Counted from the first letter of the stretch, positions 50,323 through 59,298 are shown. The stretch is 64,000 nucleotides of DNA from Microbacterium sp. LWO12-1.2 (GCF_040675875.1 NZ_JBEGII010000001.1:2666001-2730000), one strand, 5' to 3'. Program-made: numbers and translations. The notes: generated by a model from the letters alone, not told the origin.

Positions 50323-51630
50323 ATGGCACTCGCGCTCGGGGTCGACTCCTCGACCCAGTCCTGCAAGGTGGTCGTGACGGATGCGACGACCGGCGCCGTC
50401 GTGCGCACCGGTCGCGCCGCGCATCCGGACGGCACCGCGGTCGACCCCGAGTCGTGGTGGACGGCGCTCAATGCCGCGATCGCCGCGGCCGGAGGGCTCT
50501 CCGGCGTCGAAGCGTGGGCCATCGGCGGACAGCAGCACGGGATGGTGGCACTCGATGCCTCCGGCGCCGTCATCCGCGACGCACTGCTGTGGAACGACAC
50601 CCGCTCCGCCGACGCCGCGACCGACCTCGTGACCGAGTTCGGCGCCCAGGACCTGGTCGCGCGCACCGGCGTCGTGCCCGTGGCATCGTTCACGATCTCG
50701 AAACTGCGCTGGCTGCGCGACCACGAGCCCGAGAACGCGGCGCGGGTCGCGGCGGTCGCCCTGCCGCACGACTGGCTGACCTGGCGCCTGCGCGGCTACG
50801 GGCCCGCCGGCGCGGAGGCGGCACCCCTCGGGCCTGTGCTGGAGGAGCTCGTCACCGACCGCTCCGACGCCTCGGGCACGGGGTACTGGAACCCCACCAC
50901 CGGGGAGTACGACCGGGCGCTGCTCGTCGCCGCGCTGGGTCACGACGCGGTGCTGCCGCGCGTGCTCGGCGCGGAGGAGTCGGTGCAGGATGCCGCCGGG
51001 CGGCGCGTCGGCCCCGGAGCAGGTGATAACGCCGCCGCCGCGTTCGGGCTCGGCGCCGGTCCCGGCGATGTGGTGGTGTCGATCGGCACCAGCGGCACGG
51101 TCTTCGCCGTGAGCGAGCATCCGTCCGCCGACCCCTCCGGGATCATCGCGGGCTTCGCCTCGGCCGACGGCCACTTCCTTCCGCTGGTGTGCACGCTCAA
51201 CGCGGCGCGGGTGCTCGATGTGACCGCGGCGCTGCTCGGCGTCGACCACGACGAGCTGAGCCGTCTCGCACTGGCGGCCCCGGCGGGTGCGACCGGACTC
51301 ACCCTGGTCCCCTACTTCGAGGGTGAGCGCACGCCGAACCTGCCCGACGCGACCGCGACGCTCAGCGGCATGACCCTCGCCTCGACGACGCGAGAGAACC
51401 TGGCGCGCGCCGCGGTGGAGGGGATGCTGTCGGGACTCGGCGCCGGTCTCGACGCATTGCGGGAGGCCGGAGTGCCCCTGCGGCGCGCGCTGCTGATCGG
51501 CGGCGGCGCGCAGTCCGCCGCGGTACGGGCCATCGCGCCGGAGGTGTTCGGCATCCCGGTGGAGGTCCCGTCGGCGGACGAGTACGTCGCGCTCGGCGCC
51601 GCCCGTCAGGCCGCCGCGCTGCTGCGGTAG
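50323..51630 (+). CDS. xylB: xylulokinase
   Basis: This 435-residue FGGY-family kinase phosphorylates D-xylulose to xylulose-5-phosphate. N-terminal ATP-site residues [15 protein letters not shown], the substrate-loop [12 protein letters not shown] (the QQHG typical of xylulokinases), LLWNDTRSA, and the C-terminal [13 protein letters not shown] and [24 protein letters not shown] are all present. It is slightly short for the family. It starts 8 bp after xylA and is cotranscribed with it. Confidence 0.94.
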   Translation: MALALGVDSSTQSCKVVVTDATTGAVVRTGRAAHPDGTAVDPESWWTALNAAIAAAGGLSGVEAWAIGGQQHGMVALDASGAVIRDALLWNDTRSADAATDLVTEFGAQDLVARTGVVPVASFTISKLRWLRDHEPENAARVAAVALPHDWLTWRLRGYGPAGAEAAPLGPVLEELVTDRSDASGTGYWNPTTGEYDRALLVAALGHDAVLPRVLGAEESVQDAAGRRVGPGAGDNAAAAFGLGAGPGDVVVSIGTSGTVFAVSEHPSADPSGIIAGFASADGHFLPLVCTLNAARVLDVTAALLGVDHDELSRLALAAPAGATGLTLVPYFEGERTPNLPDATATLSGMTLASTTRENLARAAVEGMLSGLGAGLDALREAGVPLRRALLIGGGAQSAAVRAIAPEVFGIPVEVPSADEYVALGAARQAAALLR

Positions 51631-51651
51631 CCGGGGTGTGGGCGCGGGCGC

Positions 51652-51920
51652 GCCACCTGCAGGAAGATCGGCCGGATGCAGGAGCATCCGCCGGCGATTC
51701 CTCCTGCCGATGGCGAAATCTCCTGCAGATGGCGCGGATACCGGGGGGGATGCCGCGGGCGTCTGACCCGGTCGTCTGACCGTCGGGGTGCGCCATCGGG
51801 TCGTGCCGCGAGGTCACGCCGCCGCCACCTGCAGGAGGATCGGCCGGATGCAGGAGCATCCGCCGGCATTTCCTCCTGCCGATGGCGAGATCTCCTGCAG
51901 ATGGCGCGGATGCCGGGGGG
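51652..51920. repeat. two direct copies of a 97-bp palindrome-containing element
   Basis: 51652-51748 and 51824-51920 match at about 93-95% by eye, 172 bp apart. Each copy opens with CTGCAGGA-GATC and closes with GATCTCCTGCAG (copy 2; copy 1 differs by single bases), so each can fold back, and each contains internal repeats of GCAGGAG and CCTGC-GATGGCG. It may act as a double bidirectional terminator; its spread elsewhere in the genome is unknown. Confidence 0.8.
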
Positions 51921-51950
51921 CGGATGCCGGGGCGCGGATGCCGCGAGGCC

Positions 51951-51972
51951 GGGGCCGGGGCCGGGGCCGGGG
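51951..51972 (+). repeat. (GGGGCC) repeat, G-quadruplex motif
   Basis: Four G4 tracts at 51951-51954, 51957-51960, 51963-51966 and 51969-51972 are separated by CC only. This meets the simple intramolecular G-quadruplex pattern on the plus strand, 27 bp from the galM stop. Confidence 0.7.
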
Positions 51973-51998
51973 ACGAGGATCCCCGGGCCCGGACAGAC

Positions 51999-52913
51999 CT
52001 AGACGGCGAAGATCCGCCAGGACGCGGCGTGCGTCGCGCCGGGCGCCAGGGTCACCAGGTCGACGCCGGAGTTGAAGGCGTCGGGCGGACACGTCATCGG
52101 CTCGACCGCGAGGCCGATGCGGTGCGTCGTCGGAACTGCAGGGGTGTCGGCGGTGTGCACCTGCACCCACGGGCATCCCTCGTCCCACGCGAGTCCGACT
52201 CCGGTACCGGCAGCGGTCACCAGACGCACTTCGGCGATGCCATCCGTGCGGGCGAGCTCGGCGAAGGCGTGGTCGATGAACACGTCGCCGATCGGCCGCG
52301 CGTCGCGGAAGTCCCACTCCGGATGCTCCGTCACCGGTTCCACCGCCACCGGGCTCAGCCGGTCCGGCGTCACGGTCAGCACCTCGGATGCCGGGAGCGT
52401 GAGCGTCCAGTCGTCGACGCGTCCGGGACCGGCGACCAGGTACGGATGCGGTCCGGTGCCCCAGGGTGCAGCATCCGCGCCGATGTTGCGCGCGGTCACG
52501 GTCTGGCGCAGCCCGTCGGCCTCCAGACGGTACTCGACCTCGACCTCGATGCGGAACGGGTACCCGGTCTGCGGCTCGATCACCGCGGCGAGCGCGACGC
52601 GGTCGTCGAGCACGAGGCGATCCTCGAACTCGGCCCAGACGAGGAGTCCATGCAGCGCCTGAGCGCGCGCGGGCTCGGTGAGCGCCAGCTGGTGCTCGAC
52701 CCCGGCGAAGCGATAACGCCCGTCGACGATGCGGTTGGGCCACGGCGCGAGGGTCGCACCGCGGTAGCCCGGCCGCACCTCATCCGCGCCGAACGGCACG
52801 ACCAGGTCGCGACCGTCGAACGTCAGCGCCCGCAGGGACGCTCCGACGCTCGCGATGTCGGCGTCATAGCCGTGGCCCGTGATGCGCAGCTGCCGTCCGG
52901 AGCGCGGAGCCAT
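51999..52913 (-). CDS. galM: aldose 1-epimerase family protein
   Basis: This 304-residue mutarotase-fold protein has YRGATLAPWPNRIVDGRYRF near residue 50, the catalytic His in ALHGLLVWAEFE, GTGPHPYLV (second His), and the Glu/Asp region RIGLAVEPMTCPPDAFNSG. It is the last gene of the ara operon, 52 bp after araA, so it likely interconverts arabinose anomers for the isomerase. A copy of the dispersed repeat occupies the gap before it. Confidence 0.92.
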   Translation of the reverse strand: MAPRSGRQLRITGHGYDADIASVGASLRALTFDGRDLVVPFGADEVRPGYRGATLAPWPNRIVDGRYRFAGVEHQLALTEPARAQALHGLLVWAEFEDRLVLDDRVALAAVIEPQTGYPFRIEVEVEYRLEADGLRQTVTARNIGADAAPWGTGPHPYLVAGPGRVDDWTLTLPASEVLTVTPDRLSPVAVEPVTEHPEWDFRDARPIGDVFIDHAFAELARTDGIAEVRLVTAAGTGVGLAWDEGCPWVQVHTADTPAVPTTHRIGLAVEPMTCPPDAFNSGVDLVTLAPGATHAASWRIFAV

Positions 52914-52917
52914 CAGA

Positions 52918-52945
52918 GGCCCCTCGCCAGGCTCAGGGACCCAGC
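52918..52945. repeat. copy of dispersed repeat in the araA-galM gap
   Basis: CCCCTCGCCAGGCTCAGGGA followed by CCCAGCG matches the complement of the dispersed repeat, with two changes in the TCGAC portion. It lies between two co-transcribed genes. Confidence 0.75.
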
Positions 52946-52965
52946 GCTCAGGCGGGGCGTTCCCA

Positions 52966-54480
52966 TCAGAGTCCCTGCGCCAGGCGGTAATACGCCTGGT
53001 TCCAACGGACCTGCTTCTGGAACTCCGGCAGTGTGGTGCTGTCGTCGATCACCAGCAGTTCGACCTCGGCCATCTCGGCGAAGTCGCGGAACGCCTCGAT
53101 GCCGACCGCGGTCGACATGACGGTGTGGTGCGCGGCGCCTGCCGTCAGCCAGGCGGCGGCGCTGGTGGTGAAGTCCGGCTGCGGCTTCCACACCGCGCGG
53201 CCGACCGGGAGCTTCGGCAGCGATGCGCGCGGCGGCACGTTCTCGACCACGTTCGCGGTGAGCCGGAAGCGGTCGCGCATGTCGCTGAGCGCGACGACGA
53301 CGGCGGGGCCGGGGTCGGCTGTGAACACCAGGCGCACCGGGTCGTCCTTGCCGCCGATGCCGAGCGGGTGGATCTCGAGCGTGGGCTTCGCGGTGGTCAG
53401 CGACGGCGACACCTCGAGCATGTGCGCGCCGAGGATCAGCTCATCGCCCGGGGTCATGTCGTAGGTGTAGTCCTCCATGAGGCTCGCGCCGCCGGGCAGC
53501 CCTGCGCCCATGACGTTGGCGATGCGCACGAGCACGGCGGTCTTCCAGTCGCCCTCGGCGCCGAAGCCGTAGCCCTCGGCCATGAGGCGCTGCACCGCGA
53601 GACCGGGCAGCTGCTTCAGCGCACCCAGGTCCTCGAACGAGGTCGTGAAGGCGCCGAAGCCGCCCTCCTCCAGGAAGGAGCGCAGCCCGACCTCGATCGC
53701 GGCGCCGTCGCGCAGCGAGGAGTGCCGGTCGCCGCCGCGGCGCAGTTCAGGGGCGACCTCGTACAGCTCCTCGTACTCCGCGACCAGGGCGTCGATCGCC
53801 GAATCGGATGCCGCAGCCACGGCCTCCGCCAGCTCGTTCACGCCCCACGTGTTGACCTGCACGCCGAAGCGCAGCTCGGCCTCGGTCTTGTCGCCCTCGG
53901 TGACGGCGACGAAGCGCATGTTGTCACCGAAGCGCGCGAGCTTCAGGTCGCGAGACGCGGCGAGGCCGGCCGCCGCCCGCTGCCAGGTGCCGAGCTCGCG
54001 GCGCAGGCGCGGGTCGGACGCGTGGCCGACGATGGTCTTGCGCGGCACACCGAGACGGGTCTGGATGTACCCGAACTCGCGGTCGCCGTGCGCGGCCTGG
54101 TTCAGGTTCATGAAGTCGAAGTCGATGTCGGCCCAGGGCAGCTCCACGTTCGCCTGCGTGTGCAGGTGCGCGAGCGGCTTCTGCAGCGCGTCGAGCCCGG
54201 CGATCCACATCTTCGCGGGGCTGAAGGTGTGCATCCAGGCGACGAGCCCGATCACGCGGTCGTCAGCGTTGGCCTCCAGCGCGGTGCGCTTGATGGCGGC
54301 GGCATCCGTCAGCACGGGCTTCCAGACGATCTTCACCGGCACCTCGGCCGACTCGTCGAGCAGCCGCGCGATCTGCTGCGACTGCTCAGCCACCTGGGCG
54401 AGCGTCTCGGGACCGTAGAGGTGTTGGCTGCCGGTCAGGAACCAGACCTCGTAGCCGTCGAGGGAGGTGGTGAGTGCCAT
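52966..54480 (-). CDS. araA: L-arabinose isomerase
   Basis: This 504-residue isomerase converts L-arabinose to L-ribulose. Family blocks include [18 protein letters not shown] at the N-terminus, [33 protein letters not shown] with the active-site Glu, MEDYTYDM with another Glu, and [11 protein letters not shown] with His. The length is normal. It is followed by galM and preceded 42 bp upstream by the kinase gene; a degenerate repeat remnant with CTTGTCGAAGCG lies in that gap. Confidence 0.95.
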   Translation of the reverse strand: MALTTSLDGYEVWFLTGSQHLYGPETLAQVAEQSQQIARLLDESAEVPVKIVWKPVLTDAAAIKRTALEANADDRVIGLVAWMHTFSPAKMWIAGLDALQKPLAHLHTQANVELPWADIDFDFMNLNQAAHGDREFGYIQTRLGVPRKTIVGHASDPRLRRELGTWQRAAAGLAASRDLKLARFGDNMRFVAVTEGDKTEAELRFGVQVNTWGVNELAEAVAAASDSAIDALVAEYEELYEVAPELRRGGDRHSSLRDGAAIEVGLRSFLEEGGFGAFTTSFEDLGALKQLPGLAVQRLMAEGYGFGAEGDWKTAVLVRIANVMGAGLPGGASLMEDYTYDMTPGDELILGAHMLEVSPSLTTAKPTLEIHPLGIGGKDDPVRLVFTADPGPAVVVALSDMRDRFRLTANVVENVPPRASLPKLPVGRAVWKPQPDFTTSAAAWLTAGAAHHTVMSTAVGIEAFRDFAEMAEVELLVIDDSTTLPEFQKQVRWNQAYYRLAQGL

Positions 54481-54522
54481 GGAGATGCCTTTCAGGTGGT
54501 ATTCGCTGCGCTTGTCGAAGCG

Positions 54523-56124
54523 TCAGAGCGATGCGACGGCGGCGGCCTCGACGGCCAGACCCGCCCGGTAACGATCGAGGTAGGAGGCGAAGCCGGCGAC
54601 ATCCGCCGGATCGGGGTCGGCGACCGTGACGGATGCCGCAGCGAAGACCTGCTCGTCGAGGTACGCGCCCAGGACGAGGTCGTCGGAATGCGCGAGGTAG
54701 GAGGCGAGCACCGCAATGCCCCATGCCCCACCCTCGGAGGCGAGTTCACCGACCGCGACCGGCGCGGCGAGCGCACCCGCGAGGAAGCGCTGGGCGACAC
54801 CCGCGGTGCGGAACATGCCGCCGTGCGCGAACATCCGGTCCAGCCCGACGCCCTCCGCGGTCAGCGTCTGCATGCCGAGGGCGAGCGTGCCGAAGACGCC
54901 GTACAGCTGCGCGCGGACGAAGTTGGCGAGGCTGAACTCGCTGTCGGGCGTGCGCACGAACAGCGGACGTCCTGCCGTGAGCCCGGCGATGGGCTCCCCC
55001 GCGAGGTAGTTGTAGGCGAGCAGGCCGCCGGCATCCGCCTCGCCCGCGAGGGCCTCACGGAACAGCACGTCGAACACGGCGTCGTCGTCGAGCGGCTGCC
55101 CGGCGGCAGCGGAGAAGCGCGTGAAGAGCCCAGCCCACGCCGCGAGCTCGCTGGCCCCGTTGTTGCAGTGCACCATGGCGACGGCATCTCCCGCCGGCGT
55201 GGTGACGAGATCCAGCTCGTCGTGCGCCTCGGACAGCGGATGCTCGAGCACCACCATCGCGAAGATGCTCGTCCCCGCGCTCACGTTGCCGGTGCGCGGT
55301 GCGACGGCGTTCGTTGCCACCATCCCGGTACCTGCATCACCCTCGGGCGGGCAGAGCGGGATGCCGGGGCGCAGCGCTCCGGTGGGATCGAGCAGTGCGG
55401 CGCCGGCGGCCGTGAGGGCCCCGGCACCCGCGCCCGCCACCTTCACGGCCGGGAGCAGTGCGGTCAGCGGCGCGGGCAGCCGGTCGCCCGCGAGCGCGGC
55501 GTAGGCCTCCAGCATTCCCGCGTCGTAGTCGGCCGTCGCCGAATCGATCGGGAACATGCCGGAGGCATCGCCGACGCCGAGCACCCGCTCGCCGGTGAGC
55601 TGCGTGTGCACGTAGCCGGCGAGAGTGGTGACGAAATCGAGCTGCGGCACATGAGGCTCCGCGTCGACGACGGCCTGGTGCAGATGCGCGATCGACCAGC
55701 GCAGCGGGATGTTCACACCGAGGGTCTCGCTGAGCTCTGCCGCCGCGACGCCGGTGTTCGTGTTGCGCCAGGTGCGGAACGGCACCAGCAGTTCGCCCTG
55801 CTCGTCGAAGGCGAGGTAGCCGTGCATCATCGCCGAGATGCCGATGGCCCCGAACGTGTCGGGGCGGATGCCGTGCTGCTGCTCGGCATCGGCGACGAGG
55901 TCGGCGAATGCGGCCTGCAGGCCCGTCCAGACCTCATCGAGGGCGTACGTCCACAGCCCGCCTTCGAGCCGGTTCTCCCAGGCGAAGGAGCCGGTCGCGA
56001 GCACCTCGGTCGCGTCGGAGCCGATCAGGCAGGCCTTGATGCGGGTGGACCCCAGCTCGATGCCGAGGCTGGTGCGACCGGCGGCGATGTCGTCGCGAGC
56101 CGCTGAGTCCTGTCGAGCGGTCAT
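54523..56124 (-). CDS. araB: FGGY carbohydrate kinase, probable L-ribulokinase
   Basis: This 533-residue FGGY kinase begins with TSLGIELGSTRIKACLIGSDATEVL and has ISAMMHGYLAFDEQGELL, VSAGTSIFAMVVLEHPL and FAHGGMFRTAGVAQRFLAGAL. It is placed between araD and araA and so should phosphorylate L-ribulose; it is diverged from the E. coli AraB and belongs to an actinobacterial branch. I choose the ATG at 56124, which overlaps the araD stop by 4 bp. A degenerate repeat copy (TGAGTCCTGTCGAGCG, 56104-56119) shapes its first residues. Confidence 0.88.
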   Translation of the reverse strand: MTARQDSAARDDIAAGRTSLGIELGSTRIKACLIGSDATEVLATGSFAWENRLEGGLWTYALDEVWTGLQAAFADLVADAEQQHGIRPDTFGAIGISAMMHGYLAFDEQGELLVPFRTWRNTNTGVAAAELSETLGVNIPLRWSIAHLHQAVVDAEPHVPQLDFVTTLAGYVHTQLTGERVLGVGDASGMFPIDSATADYDAGMLEAYAALAGDRLPAPLTALLPAVKVAGAGAGALTAAGAALLDPTGALRPGIPLCPPEGDAGTGMVATNAVAPRTGNVSAGTSIFAMVVLEHPLSEAHDELDLVTTPAGDAVAMVHCNNGASELAAWAGLFTRFSAAAGQPLDDDAVFDVLFREALAGEADAGGLLAYNYLAGEPIAGLTAGRPLFVRTPDSEFSLANFVRAQLYGVFGTLALGMQTLTAEGVGLDRMFAHGGMFRTAGVAQRFLAGALAAPVAVGELASEGGAWGIAVLASYLAHSDDLVLGAYLDEQVFAAASVTVADPDPADVAGFASYLDRYRAGLAVEAAAVASL

Positions 56125-56840
56125 CGACGGGCATCCGCACTCTGGCCGTACACGTTCTGGTACCGGTCGTACAGGCGGTCGATGGACTCCTGCGGGATCG
56201 GGATCAGCGGACCGGCCTCGCGGGCGATATGCACCGTGCGGGCGACGTCCTCGACCATGACCGCGGCCTTCACGGCATCCTTCGCATCGGCGCCGATCGT
56301 GAACGGGCCGTGGTTCTGCATCAGGACGGCCCGCGAGCGGTGCCCGCGGAGGGTCTCGACGATGCCGCGTCCGATCGAGTCGTCGCCGATGATCGCGAAC
56401 GGACCGATCGGCACCGGACCACCGAACTCGTCGGCCATCGCGGTGATCACGCAGGGGATCTCCTCGCCCCGCGCGGCCCAGGCCACCGCGTAGGTCGAGT
56501 GCGTGTGCACGACCCCGCCGACCTCGGGCATGTTCCGGTAGACGTAGGCGTGCGCCGCGGTGTCGCTGGAGGGCGAGCGGTCGCTGCCGGGAGTGCCGGG
56601 GATCACGGCGCCGTCGAGATCGCACAGGATCATGTTCTCGGGCGTGAGGTCGTCGTAGGAGACGCCGGACGGCTTGATCACGAACAGGTCGGCGCCAGGC
56701 ACCCTGCCCGAGACGTTGCCTCCCGTCCAGACGATGAGGCCGTAGCGCACGAGCTCGCTGTGCAGCCGGGCGACATCGGCGCGGACGGAGGCGATCGCGC
56801 TCTCGACGGCAGGATCGAACGTGGGGGCGGCGTTGCTCAC
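56121..56840 (-). CDS. araD: L-ribulose-5-phosphate 4-epimerase
   Basis: This 239-residue class II aldolase-fold epimerase converts L-ribulose-5-P to D-xylulose-5-P. Signatures: VWTGGNVSGRVPGADLFVIKPSGVSYDDLTPENM, the zinc-binding GGVVHTHSTYAVAWAARG (two His), and VLMQNHGPFTIGADAKDAV with the third His. I take GTG 56840 (VSNAAPTF) with AGAGG 6 nt upstream; the longer GTG start at 56870 would lie in the operator palindrome. First gene of the ara operon. Confidence 0.92.
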   Translation of the reverse strand: MSNAAPTFDPAVESAIASVRADVARLHSELVRYGLIVWTGGNVSGRVPGADLFVIKPSGVSYDDLTPENMILCDLDGAVIPGTPGSDRSPSSDTAAHAYVYRNMPEVGGVVHTHSTYAVAWAARGEEIPCVITAMADEFGGPVPIGPFAIIGDDSIGRGIVETLRGHRSRAVLMQNHGPFTIGADAKDAVKAAVMVEDVARTVHIAREAGPLIPIPQESIDRLYDRYQNVYGQSADARR

Positions 56841-56869
56841 AGGTACCTCTGGGGGTTCACGGCCGATCA

Positions 56870-56916
56870 CTGTGACCGGTCACAGAAGTGTGTCACGGGG
56901 GCCTCGGGTGCGTCAA
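56870..56916 (-). promoter_or_regulatory. ara operon promoter with LacI-type operator
   Basis: CTGTGACCGGTCACAG (56870-56885) is a perfect 16-bp palindrome with the central CG typical of LacI-family sites. On the minus strand TTGACG (56916-56911), an 18-bp spacer and CACACT (56892-56887) precede it, so the operator covers the transcription start. The LacI gene just upstream (57069-58073) is the likely cognate repressor. Confidence 0.75.
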
Positions 56917-56941
56917 GCACGCGCTCGGGCAGAGGCGGCGT

Positions 56942-57052
56942 GTTCACAACTCCGCAGATTCGCAACACACAATCCGCCTCGCTTGCGTCGTTGCGGGCCG
57001 CCGCGCGGCCGCAGTGTGATCCTCCGTGATCAATTGAGGAGTTATGGACGAC
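56942..57052. terminator. diverged stem-loop downstream of the LacI gene
   Basis: The left end GTTCACAACTCCGCAGATT and right end TTGAGGAGTTATGGACGAC resemble the arms of the perfect hairpin at 33170-33257, with substitutions that weaken pairing here. A GC-rich inner dyad (GGGCCGCCGCGCGGCC) lies between. It follows the LacI stop by about 17 bp on the minus strand. Confidence 0.5.
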
Positions 57053-57068
57053 AGCCGGGCAGCCGCCG

Positions 57069-58073
57069 CTAGCGGGGCGGAGCCACCGAGGCGCGGGCGA
57101 TCAGCTCGGGGGCGACCGGGGCCAGAGTCTCGGTGCCCGCACCGCCGATCGCGGCGGCGACGGCCCGGCGCGCGAGCTCGTCGAAGTCCTGCCGCACGGT
57201 GGTGAGCTGCGGCCAGTAGTAGGCGGCATCCGGGATGTCGTCGAACCCGACCACGCTGATGTCGCCGGGCACCGCGAGCCCGGCCTCGTGGAGTCCGCCG
57301 AGCAGACCGAGCGCCATCTGGTCGTTGGCCGCGAACACCGCCGTGACCCCGGACGCCCGCACCGCGGCGACGGCTGCGTAGCCCGATCCGGCCGACCAGT
57401 CACCCTCGATCACGGGCCCGGCGTCCAGGCCACGGGCGGCGAGTTCGGCCGCGAAGCCCTCCGTCCGCGACTCGGCCTCGAGCCAGTCGGCCGGGCCGGC
57501 GAGGTGCGCGATGCGCGTGTGGCCGGCGTCAGCCAGAGCGGCGACGGCCAAGCGGGCGCCCGCGGCCTGATCGACCGACAATCCAGGGGCACCACGCCCC
57601 GCGGAGTGCAGCGTGATCACCGGCACGTCGATGCGCAGGTCGTCGAGGGCGGCCAGGGTGCGGGCGTGCGGAGCCACCACCACGATGCCCTCGACACCCT
57701 GCGCGACCAGGTGGTCGACGGCGGCGACGACAGCCGCGGCATCCCCGGCATCAGCGAACGCGGCGCTGACCCAGTACCCCGCATCACGCGCCGAGGCCTC
57801 GAGGGCGGCGATGCTGCGCGAAGGCCCGTACTGCAGCGCGTCAGAGGCGAGCACGCCGAGCGTGCGGGAGCGGCGGGTACCCAGCGCACGGGCCGCGTTG
57901 TTCATGCGGTAGCCGAGCTCCGCCATGGCAGCGCGCACGCGCTCCTGCGTCTCGGGAGCGACATCGGGGTGGTCGTTCAGCACCCGCGACACGGTCTGCC
58001 GAGAGACCCCGGCACGGGCGGCGACGTCACGCACGCCGACGGTTCGGCGGGGCTCGCTGCTCGTGTCACTCAC
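57069..58073 (-). CDS. LacI-family repressor of the ara operon
   Basis: This 334-residue LacI regulator has a helix-turn-helix at residues about 11-60 (VGVRDVAARAGVSRQTVSRVLNDHPDVAPETQERVRAAMAELGYRMNNAARALGT, hinge included) and a periplasmic-binding-protein-like sugar domain ending GDISVVGFDDIPDAAYYWPQLTTVRQDFDELARRAV. I prefer GTG 58073; the longer GTG at 58127 lies in the loop of the neighbouring gene's terminator. It lies directly upstream of araD and a perfect palindrome at the araD promoter, so it is probably the arabinose-responsive repressor. Confidence 0.9.
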   Translation of the reverse strand: MSDTSSEPRRTVGVRDVAARAGVSRQTVSRVLNDHPDVAPETQERVRAAMAELGYRMNNAARALGTRRSRTLGVLASDALQYGPSRSIAALEASARDAGYWVSAAFADAGDAAAVVAAVDHLVAQGVEGIVVVAPHARTLAALDDLRIDVPVITLHSAGRGAPGLSVDQAAGARLAVAALADAGHTRIAHLAGPADWLEAESRTEGFAAELAARGLDAGPVIEGDWSAGSGYAAVAAVRASGVTAVFAANDQMALGLLGGLHEAGLAVPGDISVVGFDDIPDAAYYWPQLTTVRQDFDELARRAVAAAIGGAGTETLAPVAPELIARASVAPPR

Positions 58074-58113
58074 GCCGATGAGTGTACGGCGTGCGGGACA
58101 AGCCGACGGCGCA

Positions 58114-58145
58114 GCTCCGTCCGTCACAGAGAGGACGGACGGAGC
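58114..58145 (-). terminator. hairpin downstream of the FAH-family gene
   Basis: GCTCCGTCCGTC (58114-58125) and GACGGACGGAGC (58134-58145) form a perfect 12-bp stem with an 8-nt loop, 8 bp after the stop of the FAH-family gene. It ends the dehydratase/dehydrogenase operon before the LacI gene. Confidence 0.75.
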
Positions 58146-58152
58146 CGACGCG

Positions 58153-59298
58153 TCACCGCACGGAACCCAGATGCTCCATCAGGGCGCCGATGCCGAACTC
58201 CCAGCGGGGGATCTCCTCCGACCGACCGACGACGTTGGACAGGGTCCCCAGGTGAGGACTACTGATCTCGACGAGGTCACCGAGCTTGTGCGTGAACCCC
58301 TCCCCCGTGCGTCCACGGTCAACCGTGGGCGTGAACAGCGTTCCCGTGAACAGCGCGAAGCCATCGGGGTACTGGTGGTGCGCTCCGTGCACCGCACGCA
58401 CGAGCTCTTCGAAGGAACGACTGATCTGCCCCATGTTGCTGGTGTCCATGAGGGAGAATCCATCATCGCCGTGAATCGCGAGATGGATGACCTCCTCCCT
58501 CAGCGAATCGATCGTGAAATCACCTTCGAACAGTCGCACGAATGGACCTATCGCGGTGGATCCGTTGTTGTCTTTCGCCACCCCCAGGAGCAACGCGCTC
58601 CGGCCCTCGACATCGCGCAGATTGACGTCATTCCCCAGCGTGGCGCCGCGCGGAGTTCCCGACGAATCCACGATGAGCACCAGCTCCGGCTCGGGGTTGC
58701 TCCAGTCAGAGAACCGCGGCACCCCGATCGGTTGACCGAACCCGACGGCAGAGAGTACGGGGCCTTTCGTGAAGACCTCCGGATCGGGACCGATGCCCAC
58801 CTCCAGATACTGCGACCACAGGCCGCGCCCTACGAGCAGGGACTTGACGCGCTGCGCATCGGCGCTCCCCGGTCGTACCGTGAGCGCATCGGGCCCGATC
58901 GCCGCCAGCAGCGCCTCACGAACCTCATCCGAGCGTGCGGCGTCACCCCTGGTCTGCTCCTCGATCAGGCGCTCGACCAGACTCCCGGCGAAGGTCACCC
59001 CGCACGCCTTGATCACCTGGAGATCGATTGGCGCGAGGAGTCGCGCGCCCTCCCGATCGTCCGAGTGCGACGCGCGCACCAGCAGGTCCACGTCCCAGTC
59101 GGATCCCGCGCATGCTGACACCACGATTTCTGCCGCGTCCTGTCGTTCGAGGAGCTGCGACACGGTCTGCACATGAGCGCTGAGGTCCGCGACCCGGCCT
59201 CTATGCACCCCGACGACGCAAGGACCACCTGTTGCAGGGTCGAAGATTCGCCCCACGAGGATGGCATCATCATTCGGAAGCACAGTCATCCCGGTCAT
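58153..59298 (-). CDS. FAH-family protein, probable 2-keto-3-deoxypentonate dehydratase
   Basis: This 381-residue protein has a C-terminal fumarylacetoacetate-hydrolase fold (about residues 160-375). Visible metal and active-site segments are FSDWSNPEPELVLIVDSSG (Glu pair) and LGNDVNLRDVEGRSALLLGVAKDNNGSTAIGP (Asp and Lys). It overlaps by 4 bp a gene for ketoglutarate-semialdehyde dehydrogenase. FAH members paired this way dehydrate 2-keto-3-deoxy-D-xylonate or L-arabonate to 2-oxoglutarate semialdehyde in the oxidative Weimberg-type pathway; that role is inferred from family and context. No sugar dehydrogenase or sugar-acid dehydratase is in the window. Confidence 0.8.
   Translation of the reverse strand: MTGMTVLPNDDAILVGRIFDPATGGPCVVGVHRGRVADLSAHVQTVSQLLERQDAAEIVVSACAGSDWDVDLLVRASHSDDREGARLLAPIDLQVIKACGVTFAGSLVERLIEEQTRGDAARSDEVREALLAAIGPDALTVRPGSADAQRVKSLLVGRGLWSQYLEVGIGPDPEVFTKGPVLSAVGFGQPIGVPRFSDWSNPEPELVLIVDSSGTPRGATLGNDVNLRDVEGRSALLLGVAKDNNGSTAIGPFVRLFEGDFTIDSLREEVIHLAIHGDDGFSLMDTSNMGQISRSFEELVRAVHGAHHQYPDGFALFTGTLFTPTVDRGRTGEGFTHKLGDLVEISSPHLGTLSNVVGRSEEIPRWEFGIGALMEHLGSVR

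Larger units (their letters stand above)
51631..51998. other. 368-bp intergenic region with repeats between xylB and galM
   Basis: No gene is supported between these convergent genes. The region contains two copies of a roughly 97-bp element and a four-fold GGGG repeat, described separately. A 108-codon frame runs through it (51676-52002), but it only reflects the repeat and overlaps the galM end. Confidence 0.7.

Noticed and set aside
51676..52002. 108-codon plus-strand frame between xylB and galM
   Set aside because: It is produced by the duplicated 97-bp element (repeated HPPA-PADGEISCRWRG) and has no homology or ribosome binding site.
52879..56106. 1075-codon open frame on the plus strand
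   Set aside because: It lies opposite araA and araB, whose homology is unambiguous; it has no domain and shadow-type composition.
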